The position numbers were made by a program, and so were the translations under genes. DNA of 64,000 bases. Origin: Actinomucor elegans (taxonomy: Eukaryota > Mucoromycota > Mucoromycetes > Mucorales > Mucoraceae). Location of the stretch: the NCBI GenBank assembly GCA_026027325.1, contig JAMSLZ010000003.1, forward strand, positions 2,604,001 to 2,668,000. Direction: 5' to 3'. This document shows positions 36,503 to 47,361 of the stretch, in pieces. Under the pieces are notes generated by a model, which saw nothing but the letters and a program-made list of their open reading frames with translations, was not told the DNA's origin and searched no databases. How positions within the stretch are numbered: position 1 is the first letter of the stretch; each line of letters opens with the position of its first letter.

Positions 36503-37688
36503 AATGGAGACATTATCAAATTATGAGAGAATACCCTTGTCGAATTTTCCCGCGCCTTTTCTCATATTTTAGAGCATGAATACAATATTTTCCAGGCAAT
36601 ATATATTAATACTGTAAGCTTTGATATATCTGAAAGTATACAAACTTATTTTTTTAGATTTACTTGCTACAACATAATACTCAGCACCTAAAAAGAATCT
36701 GCCAAACAGCTTTTTTCCCCAGATAATCCGATGAATAAAACCAGAAATTAAAGAATACTTACATCAGTGGATGCACCCCTCAATTATGCATAATCTTTAC
36801 TAAAGTTTATTTTGCATATCGACAAACTTTTGTTCAAAATGAAATTAAAGCATAAAATTTTCGCTTTGCCATCAGTGGTGGTGGTTTGTGTTAAAACTTC
36901 GATAGCCAGTCATATACGAGGAACTCCATAGTTGTAGTAGTATCGTTTTTTCATGATTCACCAAGGCATAAGAGGTAATCAAACTTAAGTGGGTATAGCA
37001 TCTGATTGAGCGGGATAACTTCTGATATTTACTATCGTATAAGCGAAGCTTTTTTTTTCCTATGCACAGTGCTTCCGTAATGCGTTCATATCAGATAAAC
37101 CGTTAATTTTGTTTTTATTTTTTATGCATTCAATCTTTTGCGAGGAGTACTGAAACAATTATTACGATGCTTCTGATGCGTACAAAAGGCAAGATGTATG
37201 TGCATTAAATGTTCCCCAAAATGAAATATCAAACAGATAAAATGTGCCAACCAGGTCCATGTAGACTTGCAGTATATGCTTTACTATCTGTATGCATATG
37301 CATAATGTCAAGAGTAGTTTATGATATACTTTTAACTAAATCAAAATAGAAGCGTATCTTCTCCGTGCACACTATTCTTTCAAATACGCGAACAGATTGA
37401 TTGATTTGCGAGTCAGTACTACAGAATGAAAGTATACTTATTGTTTTTTTTAGTTCCGTTTTTATTACTGTAAAGCTTTAATATACTTAGTATAAGTCAA
37501 AGCTTTCTTTGACAGCAACATGCCCTTCACCACTTCATTAATTACCACTGTATCTAGAAAGATGGGTACTTTTTTAATGGGGATCAAATACAGTGGGCAA
37601 TACGGCGCGCGTTTAAGCTGTTTTGATGGGTATATTTTACACCATGATGTAGTAAGTATGATTGGTTGTTGTTATGCAATCATATGAT

Positions 37689-38239
37689 CTATTCAAAAAT
37701 GTCAGGACCAGTGGGTGCTTGGTGGCCAGATGTAGCATCAAGTTCAGGCATTTCATCCGTTGATAAATAGATAATAATAACAGGAACTTTCTTGTTCACT
37801 TCAATACTATAAATATGGTTTAAGTGTATTGCTCATAAAGGTAGTCAATTATAAATGTTACCTATCTAACGCTTTGTCTTCGGTGGCATCCCATTGCTCA
37901 ACTACAGAGACACTTCCTATCTGAGTATATTGATGCAGTGTGCCTTGCATCCTTCTTTTCACTAGTTCCACAACGGTAACTGCCTTATTTACATTGACGC
38001 CCTTTCCAACCACGATGATATGTTTCTTCAAGTCTTCCTGCATTGCATTCAACATAAGTCACTTCCAAAACCTGATAAAATAAAAAAAAAAAGTCGATTG
38101 GAACTAACCTGCAATAGCTTGAGGCACGCATCCACATATACTGATATCTTACTATGGCTGATACGAACCTCATTCTCGGCAGGAGCAGTGCCTTCTTTGC
38201 TGGGATTGATATTTTTACTTGTTCTTTGATAATGCTCCA
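37689..38239 (-). CDS. Alba-domain protein, Rpp25/Pop6-like RNase P/MRP subunit (start unresolved)
   Basis: Three exons are supported, 38109-38239, 37862-38037 and 37689-37806, encoding about 141 residues. The Alba fold is seen as NEVRISHSKISVYVDACLKLL, IIVVGKGVNVNKAVTVVELV, KRRMQGTLHQYTQIGSVSVV and PVIIIYLST. The LHQ.T..... VVEQW order fits the Rpp25/Pop6 branch, which binds the P3 domain of RNase P and MRP RNAs. No in-frame ATG precedes the domain in the first supported exon; the sequence CCATAG at 38240-38245 looks like an acceptor, so a short 5' coding exon should lie upstream. An ATG at about 38410 with a GTGGGT donor is one candidate, not proven. Confidence 0.8.
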
Positions 38240-39880
38240 CTATGGAAATCAATCTTTGTTAGATTTATATCCATCAATAAAACAGGATGGAAAGCAAAAA
38301 TATGGGTTTCAGTTAGTGATTTCTGTCTCAATGTATATCAATCACATAGTGTCCTCTGTTACCGATTTCCAACCAGGTCTTCCTTACCCACAAATGTATG
38401 TATCAGAATTGTAAAACCAGCAAGAGTGAATATGCCTCAAGCTCGCAGTTTCTTCTAAGTCCATGATACAAATTTAATCTATCTTTTGTGAATCCACCCA
38501 ATAGGTCCATATCAAACGGATACTCGGGTTCAGTTCAAAAGAGGGAATACAATGTCGGGCCATCCTTTACCGTCAATATGCTTTCTGCGACATAGGCGGT
38601 CTAACAATGACTGCAAGCATTACATATAACATACAAAGTATGCGTATATCCAATACTCCTGGGTTAATCTATGTTCGGCCTTACGCTGCTTTATTCCACA
38701 ACTAAGAATAAAGAACAAGATTTCGAACAGTTTTTTTTGTTTTTGTTTCGGATTTAAATAAAGGTAAAAGTAGATGGTAGAAAAAGAAACACGAGGACGT
38801 GACTGAAATATACTCGAACCTTTTACGTCTTCATCATCAACCTAGATTTGCTTTCCATAAAATTGAAATTACAAGTACTTACTTTTTTTTGATTTCAGTT
38901 TGGATCTCGGGGAAAATAACGCGTTTTTGTGAAAGAAAATCTTTTTTTTTTTTTTTTTTAGCCTACAGACCAGTTTTGTTCAACTTCAAATCCAGACACT
39001 CTTTTTCGGGACTAAACCAGGTCTGATTTAGGACGACTCCATCCGCTGGATTCAAACGAAATAACATAAAATAAGTTTAACAAAAAAGCGTTGTATTCGG
39101 CGCAGCAAGACTTGTTATAAACAGGCTTTTCTTAAGCATATTAATGACAAGTTGCTATATATTTAGACCTCGGTTAATGAATTCCTCCTATTGGGAAAAA
39201 AAAAGCTCAAAGGAGCAGGCAGTAACTAGCAGGAGTTGCAAACAAATCAGCAGATTTACGACTTTGACTAAGGTGTTTCACCAACGTTCAGTTATTGAAC
39301 AGATTAACAACGAAAAGCCTTAGCGCGCCACGTGGAATCGACTTAAACAGCGTGTCGATCCTTATCCTTTAATATTTCATTCAGTAAACATTCGACTTTT
39401 ATTTGAAACGGATACCAGAGTGCATCTTGTATTAAAATATGGCGCAGAAAAACATATTGCAGTACTAATGTCACTTATAGCTCTTTTGTTAATCTTATTT
39501 CTTTATACAATAGTCTTTATAGCTTTCTGATAGATTCTGTAGCTAATAGTGACATGTTCTTTACGCAATTTAGCATGCTTACCATGATGGCTCTTGTATT
39601 ATAATGAATTCCTACCGTGGGCTCTGATAATGTGAACAAAACAATACTGCAAGCTAGCTAGACATAACCACTGGTGATATCAACGAGAAATAATAAGTAG
39701 CCCTATAGACAGTGTTACACTCCAAAAATAGGTTATTATTATTGCCTTATTTTATGGTGTGCAGCTTATAATGTGTCCCTAGTACGGCGGGTATATATAA
39801 CATGCAACTGCTGTTTATTAAACTTGCTCTTTTTCCCTCTTTCTTCTTCTTGTAATAGTATTGTATCATATTAATTTAAA
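38240..39880. other. spacer, probably containing the first exon of the Alba gene
   Basis: 1.6 kb between the divergent Alba and LRR genes. The left 200 bp may contain the missing initiator exon of the Alba gene. A 75-codon plus frame at 38799-39026 spans a T run and shows no motif. Confidence 0.4.
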
Positions 39881-41352
39881 ATGGGCCAAACAGAAAGCAA
39901 TCTAAAAGGCTATACCTTTGCTTATATTGCAAGCGCTTATTCCAACACACGATCATCGAATATCACTGAACAAACCCAACGAGACTTGCTGTTTTCACAA
40001 CCGGAAGCCTACGGTCTAAGACCTTCATTGTGCTTTTCAGCTGCATCATCAGCAAAAATCCGCGAACGACCCGACTCTGGATACATATCACCCGTGTGTG
40101 ATGAAAACATGCACATTGTAAATGACCTGGCATACATCGACACTACTTACTACCCACTTACAAACACGTCTACAGAAAGCGTAGATGACGATAGACAAGA
40201 TATAACAAGAGGTGCTCAAATCTCTTTTACGGATGTGATGCTTGCTTCACCCGATAAAACATTACGTGAAGTCTATTTGTCATTAAGATCCATACACAGT
40301 CTCAGTCCGAATATAGGTATGCTTACAATGATTCGTAAATTAGACTTGTAAGTATATAGGAGCGTAAAGGAGATGTACTGCAGGGGAATACCAGCACGAG
40401 ATAGAGTGGCAAATGAATAACTCATTTATATAGATCGAACAATCACTTGACTGAAATACCAGATTCGATTGGTTACATGAAGAACCTGCAACTACTATCC
40501 ATAGCGAAGAATCGTATCACAGCAATACCAGATACTATTGGATACCTGTCAGCTCTTATTGAGCTAGACTTGTCTTGTAACGAAATAACAGAATTGACTT
40601 CTTGTATTAGTTATCTCGACAAGCTAAAGATATTGTCGCTTGGATTCAACCAAATCACTCATTTACCAACCGATATTAGTGGTTTAGTCAGCCTCATCAC
40701 CATTGATCTAACTCGGAACCCATTACGTGTCTTGCCTGCCGAAATATCTAAATTACCCTTTTTGCGTAGAATGCGTGTCGACGATTGTCCTTTCCAAGAC
40801 AATCTTGTTTATCCTCTCAAGCACAATCCACCCAGTTTGCTCGAAATATGCGCGCGTACTGTAGTAAGGCAGCAAATCAATATAGATTCAATATTACCCA
40901 GCCACATGGTCTCTTATATTAAATCTGCAAAGTCATGTACGTCATGTCATGGTCCCTACTATGAATCCTATGTATTACGAGGTCGACTGATGGAAAAGAC
41001 CGATATGCATATTCCTCTTGAATATACTCTTTGCTCAGCCCATTGGTCTGACGCTGATGATCGTATACTCAGTATGTTCAGCACTCAACCTGAGACAGCC
41101 AGTTGCGTTAAACAATTGCCTTATCGACCCTCATTACCGAGCGCTCCGTATAAACCCGTCGAAAAGATACCAACGCGTTCTCGCCGTTCACGCAATTCAC
41201 CACCATTGATTGATAGCAATGTTGCTACTGATGCGATTATGATGGAAGATATACAATCATCTGCCGCTAAATCAAACAAGAAAAATCGAAAATCAGCTCT
41301 GAACAAATTATCATCGTTTAGATTAAAACGACCTTCCAACTTTCATTGGTAA
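39881..41352 (+). CDS. leucine-rich repeat protein with N-myristoylation-type start
   Basis: Two exons (39881-40347, 40434-41352) give 461 aa. The start MGQTESN places Gly at position 2 in an N-myristoylation context. After a polar region of about 120 residues comes a run of six to seven LRRs of the PxxIxxLxxLxxLxLxxNxI type (LDLSNNHLTEIPDSIG, LLSIAKNRITAIPDTIG, ELDLSCNEITEL, ILSLGFNQITHLP, TIDLTRNPLRVLPAEIS). A cysteine-histidine block follows (CTSCHGPYYESY, then LCSAHW about 25 residues on), a likely zinc site. The tail is basic (RSRRSRNSPP, KKNRKSALNKL). Family-wide, such proteins are membrane-bound signalling scaffolds; the partner is unknown here. Confidence 0.88.
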
Positions 41353-43239
41353 AGAAAAAAAAAAGATCCTTGTACTATACAGCCCATCAAATGGGTAACT
41401 TCATTTTGATTATATATACTTGACATATCATAAAAAAATACATTATACCCTCACCTATCTCCTTTATATAATCATTTACTATTAAAAGAAATAGATAGAA
41501 TTAGCTTACAGTCTATCTAGTTCTAAGACTTGATGGTATAGAATAGACAGATATTTATTACTGCAAACGTGCACGATGTAAAAATTTTCGGATAATTTTC
41601 ATTGGGCACCGGAGATTGTATATAGTTGAAAGATAATTTTCATTGGATATCAAAGTTTAAAGCGACTTTCGTGGACAAAATCCTATTTTTTTTTCCAAAA
41701 AAAAAAAAAAAAAAAAAAACTAAGACTAAAGCTTTCGTGTTGACGCATGAGTAAGGAGTACTATATAAACAGAGAAGACGGCCAAACAACTCCGATCATA
41801 TAGGAGTCCTTACTCTCAGTAGCACACCATTGAAAGGAGAATGTAATTTATAAATTTTATTCATGTATACAAACCTCAAATTAGTGTACTTGATCTGCAT
41901 TTACCTTTAAAATTTCCAGTATGGGATTTTAGATGGCTGGGTCATTAAGATGGTGTATTATTCATCATTAAATCTCTAGATCGATTTCGGTTAAATGTTA
42001 AATCAGATTAGTAGTCCATATTCTGAATAAGTTTCTGAATCTTATAACGTTTTGTTTCACTTCCACGCTTTTTGATAGGTAATACAATGACATCTCAGCG
42101 TAGGCACTTGCTAATAAGTAAATGAAAAATATAAAAAGCTCCCTTGATATTGATTAGATAGCGCGGCTAGATCAGGGTACCACGCGTTCATTCTGGCACT
42201 ATATAATCAGGTGTTTGACCAATGTTTAAATCATTCAAGCGTTGGTAACATGTATAACTCCTGCCTTACCAAGTCAGAAGAACTTCAATTGAACGCATGG
42301 GTTCAAAAGGGAAGAGCTCGAGGATAATCTCCTTGCGTAATAGACAATGTATAGTTTTAGTATAGAAACTGATTGATCATCACATATAACATAAAGACAG
42401 AAATCAAGCCAAACCACAAAAAGGTCCAGAACAAAAAGATCCAAGGTATGATAACCATCTTTGTATTTGGATATATACCGGGATTTAGTATCCCATTAGA
42501 TTATGGCAGTTGTTTTTCAATCTGTGAACAGACTAAACTTGAGTGGGATTAGTTGCATATTTGTATGGGGCCTTTCTCAACTTTTTTGCATTTGAGGGTG
42601 CAAACAAAATAAATTTTGGAGACATCGATCACAAAAGCCACCACTGTAGAAAATCAAATTCAACCACTGCCTTAGGATTTCTGCAACGTGTACCTTAGAC
42701 AATTCCAGATATTTCACTCTTTTTGTGATCCCTAACTACTGTATTGTACGCAGAAAATCATATGTGAATCTCACAAGCCTACTCTTAAAGATACTCTTTG
42801 TTAACCTGTGAAATATACACCGGGAAGTATTTTTTTTGATTCAGTATCAAAAATCCAGTTTCTATGATCAAACTCGCGCCATTATAATATATGAATAATT
42901 CTGTTCCGTGGCGAATTCCGTGGTTTTATGGCTAATATTGAACCGATAAAGTTTTTCTATAATTGATTATCCATAAATATGGGTATGAAGCACGTTTAAA
43001 ATAAAGTGTCACCAGACTGAGCCTTCAGAGGACATTAATTAAGAGCAAAATAGAAGTGCCGTCGTCCATCACTGAATTACAATAGTCCTATGAGAAGAGT
43101 ACTAAAGACTGCGCTCAAATCAAAGGAGCGAAAGAAATAAATATAAAACCATTGTAGTACGATTTTGTAGGAACTTATTTAAAATCGTTTCCAATTCTTC
43201 ACTAGTCTCTGTTCTTCTTATCATTCCCTATATCTCAAG
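41353..43239. other. spacer before the polysaccharide lyase gene
   Basis: 1.9 kb without a gene. It holds adjacent T and A runs around 41685-41719 and one dispersed repeat copy (41961-42033). The last 150 bp presumably form the lyase promoter. Confidence 0.5.
41961..42033 (-). repeat. dispersed ~75-bp repeat, copy 11
   Basis: Minus-strand reading: AACTTATTCAGAATATGGAC, TACTAATCTGATTTAACATT, TAACCGAAATCGATCTAGAG, ATTTAATGATG. Confidence 0.7.
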
Positions 43240-45727
43240 ATGCGATATACTTTGGCTATTGCAGCTTCAACAGTCCTTTTATGCAACACCTTCGTAAATG
43301 CAATTGCTACACCAACCAATGAAGATATCATTACATTGAGAACTCGACGTATCCAGAATATTGTAGACACCACTCTATTCTCTGTTCATCCAGAAGACGT
43401 AGCTCATCTGTAATTTGAAACTTCAGATACAATCATAGCACTTATTAACCCTTATTGAATAGGAAAGCAAATATCACATCAACCGGCATATGGCCTGATG
43501 TGGACTTGACTGCAGGTTGTGGCGCTAGGTAAAGTACAAAAGTTTCTTGACCTAGTAATCCAGCATTAACAAAAGTTTACAGACTTTCTAATTGGCCTGC
43601 TATTGAACATTTAACCAGAACACGTAAGACCTGCATTGCATATATGAGCAAACTAATCTTAAATTTCTGTCAACTAATAGGAATTCTCGCTAGTACTTAT
43701 ATAGCTAACCCTAAAGACACAGTCGCGTTCAACAGGGCCATATCTGCGTTAAACTATTGGTTTGACAATGATTTTACTCAAAGTGACTGTGTCGATGATG
43801 GCGGCATTGCTAAGGGTAACTGTCCTTGTGGTACTCCCGGTTTATGGAATAAGAATTGGTACGCTCAAGTCATTGCTGTCCCTCGCGATGCAGGTGATAC
43901 CTGCTTGTTACTGCGAAAGAAACTCACAACTACCCAAAAAGACATCTGTACTAGAATTTTAGCCCGTTCGTTTGCCAAAGTAACGAATCCAACTCCATCA
44001 TTGGGCAATATGACAGGTGCAAATTTGCTCGATGTCTCTTCGAATGGTATTTCTCTTGGTCTTTTAAACGATGATGCTTCTACATTAAAAACTGCTCTGG
44101 AACACTTTTATGGTGGTGTCGTTATTAGTCCTACAGTCGCTGGTGACGGCATTCAATCCGATGGCTCATTCATGCAGCACAACGGTTTATTATATAATGG
44201 CAATTATGGAAAAGATTATATCAATGATCTGTTGTCTATCTTTGTTGAAACAAAGGACACTCCTTTGGAACCTTCAGTCCCTGTTCAAAATGCTTTCAAT
44301 ACACTCATCAGTGGTTCTGAATGGATGATCATGGCGGATATAAAGCTAAATAAGCTATTATGGCAGTATAGTACCATTGGCCGTATGGTTACTCTCAGAT
44401 ATTCAGATAAACTTGCTAGTAGTGGTGTTGCCATTAATTTCAAAAAAATCATTGATAGTTCAGAAGGATGGGAAAAAGAAAAATTTATTGACGAGATCAC
44501 GGATCGCTTAACCCAACCATCTACCGAAGATGCTAACCAAGGAAATCTTGTTGGTACCCGTTATTTCTATAATGCCGATTATATGGTAACTATTAATAAT
44601 GAGCGGAACACCAAATATTAATCCTTTGCATACATATACAGGTTCATCGTGCACCCACATATATCACCACTTTAAAGATGTATTCTTCACGTACTGTCAA
44701 TTCTGAATGTATCAATGTACAAAACCCTTTCGGTTTCCATCTTAGTGATGGTGCTATCTATAACTACCTGAGTGGTGATGAATATGTTGATGTGTTTGGT
44801 GCCTGGGACTGGGAGCTAATCCCTGGTACTACTGTTGATATTGGTGGAACTCCATTAGTCTGTAAAGGATCGAAAACCAAGGGTAAGCGATCCTTTGTCG
44901 GTGGTGCAACCGACGGTAACACTGGTATCGCCGTGATGGACTACCTCAACCCCAAGAATGGCAACTTGGAGTTCAAAAAGACTGCTTTCTTCTTCCCCAG
45001 CGGTTACGCTATTCAAATAGGTCCTATTGATTCTAGAAACAAAACGGCTCAGTTAGTTACCGTTCTTGATAGCAGAAAACGAAATGGCGATATTTACGTT
45101 TCTGGTAAAAAGAAAAACACAGATACTACTTATTTAGTTCCCAAGACCAATAGCATTTGGCACGATAAGATCGGTTATTACTTCCCTTCAGCTGAATCAT
45201 TGTTTGTTAACTCAAGACCTAAAGCTGCCAACTGGCCGGCTATTGGTATTTCTGTTGGTAATGAAACTCAGCAACTATGGACCTCTTATATCAAACACCC
45301 AATCACCAACACCACTGGCCTCTTGACTCAATATGTAGTTCAGCCTAATATCAAGCAATCCACTTTTGCTGACAATGTAGCATCAAATAACATACCTATT
45401 GCATTAGCATTCAAAGCAAGCTCTCCTCTTGTCAATGCTGCATACAGTGCTGCAGACAATTCTATCGCGCTTGCTTTCTGGACAGCTGGTTCTTATAAAA
45501 CTCCTTGGAGATCTATCACTGTCACAACTGACCAACCATGTGTGATCTTAATCCGTAACACTGCTTCCAAGTCTTATCGTATTACTGTGGCGGATCCATC
45601 TCAATCATCAACGTTAGAATTTATTAAGTTAAATATCAAGATCGGCAACGTTACTAAATCTGCTACGTTTGCCTTGCCCTCTGATGTTTTAGCAGGCAGA
45701 TACGTAGTGAAAACATTGACTTTCTAA
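43240..45727 (+). CDS. secreted polysaccharide lyase family 8 enzyme
   Basis: Family 8 lyases cleave uronic-acid-containing polymers (hyaluronan, chondroitin, xanthan) by beta-elimination. Five exons (43240-43409, 43463-43528, 43583-43623, 43681-44585, 44642-45727) give 755 aa, the usual size. The signal peptide is RYTLAIAASTVLLCNTFVNA. The alpha-toroid domain carries NMTGANLLDVSSNG with the catalytic Asn, and DGSFMQHNGLLYNGNYG with the catalytic His and Tyr. The beta-sandwich part has NSECINVQNPFGFHLSDGA and YLSGDEYVDVF. The true substrate cannot be read from sequence. Such lyases are better known from bacteria, so ancient transfer is possible, but the four introns show that the gene is domesticated. 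Confidence 0.93.
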
Positions 45728-46118
45728 ACTCCACTTTATAGTTATCATCTACACATGCAATCTGCGATATTTAATTTGTAATTTAACATTTATGCATCTT
45801 ATACATTTCTAATATATATAAACGAAAACTCTCTAACTCAGATCATTCGAGAAAAGTATATATTCCATTTTATTATATACTTATCTATCTGTATAAAGAT
45901 AAAAAGCGCTTCTTAATCTAACGTGAGAATGCTTTCATCATATTGATGCATCAAGAATATCAAAATGCTTTTAATTAGGCAGAACAATCTACTCCATGAC
46001 TGGCTTATGCAGATCGTAAGTTGATAAATACAAGCGGGATATTATATGCGATGATTTATTCTGGATACAAAATACAACAAAATCAATATTGATACAACTA
46101 AATAGAGGATCAAATAGA

Positions 46119-46190
46119 TGCAGTAACTCATTTTGAATATGAACTACTAATTAGATAAACCATTTAACCAACAGCTGAGAAATGAGTACC
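46119..46190 (+). repeat. dispersed ~75-bp repeat, copy 12
   Basis: Reads GCAGTAACTCATTTTGAATA, GAACTACTAATTAGATAAAC, CATTTAACCAACAGCTGAG. Confidence 0.65.
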
Positions 46191-46319
46191 TAAGATGAGA
46201 TGTGAGCATATAAACTCCAACTAAGAGTTGCATGAAAAGATTAAAAAAGACTATAAATAAACAATATGTACGAACTTGTGAATGCAATAAAGTAGATTCT
46301 GGACTGCAATAATCGAAAT

Positions 46320-46382
46320 AGTTCATTCTAAATGTTCACAGCTAATCAAATGTGACATCAGGCCGAGATCTAATGAGTGTTC
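46320..46382 (+). repeat. dispersed ~75-bp repeat, copy 13
   Basis: Reads AGTTCATTCTAAATGTTCAC, GCTAATCAAATGTGACATCA, GGCCGAGATC. A 44-A run starts 28 bp downstream. Confidence 0.65.
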
Positions 46383-46407
46383 GATTTCCAGTACTTAGTT
46401 ATTAGTC

Positions 46408-46410
<3 letters not shown>

Positions 46411-46454
<44 letters not shown>
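46411..46454. repeat. homopolymer run of 44 A
   Basis: Uninterrupted poly-A 28 bp after repeat copy 13. It could be a retroposition tail or simple slippage; no other copy of the repeat has such a tail, which favours slippage. Assembly length is uncertain. Confidence 0.9.
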
Positions 46455-46457
<3 letters not shown>

Positions 46458-46898
46458 GATACTGTATTCTGAAGAGTGAAACTATTGATATCTCCTACAT
46501 CTAAGTAACCATATTATCAGGAGAGAAATCTTTGCAATATGATCAATAAAAAACTCGTGCCATTCTTTAATTCAACTTCACATAATGCTAGATGCCATGT
46601 ATTTTAATAAATTTTTGCGCACAATTTAATTGGGTATCGAATTGCTTCAATAAAATAATATAATGATAAATCAGCCTTTTTTTTTGTTATTATTATTTAG
46701 AATGAATCCCCAAAAAATATGTGGTTATCTTTTCGTTTGTTGGGAATCTGTGTCAATTGTAACCTTGCTTTCAACATACCATTTTTCCTATTAACCAAAT
46801 AGATCTTTAAGAGGCAATTCTTAGAGCAAGCTTTCTCAAAGAATTGATTCGTAAGAGGATTGAATGTTTTGGCTAACGCGTGTAGCACAAAGATGAGT

Positions 46899-46979
46899 CG
46901 ATTAGATCTACAGATCTCTCAACAAATTCCTGCCAAATGTTGCATCTGGTTGGTAATCTCAAGCTTAGAATGGACTGCT
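46899..46979 (-). repeat. dispersed ~75-bp repeat, copy 14
   Basis: Minus-strand reading: GCAGTCCATTCTAAGCTTGA, ATTACCAACCAGATGCAACA, TTTGGCAGGAATTTGTTGAG, AGATCTGTAGATC. Complete copy. Confidence 0.7.
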
Positions 46980-47069
46980 GCATTATGTGAAGCTCCAGTT
47001 TCGTTACTGCACGATGAATATGTTAAATCCCCAGCGAATCCATTATGCTTATTAGGACACTAACTAAGT

Positions 47070-47142
47070 ATTTAATAAATATCTCTTGATCGATCTAGGT
47101 CAAAAGCTTTATCTGATTAGTGTATTATGCCAAGAATGGCTG
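47070..47142 (-). repeat. dispersed ~75-bp repeat, copy 15
   Basis: Minus-strand reading: CAGCCATTCTTGGCATAATA, CACTAATCAGATAAAGCTTT, TGACCTAGATCGATCAAGAG. Confidence 0.7.
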
Positions 47143-47361
47143 TTGCTTTTTGATAGAAGCTTAGCTTCAATCCAATGCTTTTATGTTAATATAACTCCTC
47201 AAGATCACGATGATATTCTTATAATCTTATTATAATGATGCTTGAAATTTATTTAATGATCTATACAAAGGCAAAAGAAAAGGTTTCTTTTTTTTTTCTA
47301 ATTAAGTTGTGAGCAATTGTGTGTATGTGCGCGCGCATAAGAGGGGTAAAAAGTCGATTGA

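Larger units (their letters stand above)
34304..37688. other. 3.4-kb gene-poor spacer with repeats
   Basis: No supported gene. An 80-codon plus frame at 34894-35136 and a 76-codon minus frame at 35332-35562 carry no motif. Four dispersed repeat copies are listed separately (35251, 35862, 36285, 36441). Base composition is AT-rich with long T runs. Confidence 0.5.
45728..47361. other. spacer rich in repeat copies and a long A run
   Basis: 1.6 kb between the lyase and UTP20 3' ends. Four dispersed repeat copies (46119, 46320, 46899, 47070) and a run of 44 A occupy much of it. Short frames at 46697-46888 and 46860-47063 read through repeats and are not supported. Confidence 0.55.

Noticed and set aside
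46411..46454. 44-A run as a retroposon tail of the dispersed repeat
   Set aside because: Only one of 19 copies has a nearby A run, and 28 unrelated bases lie between them.
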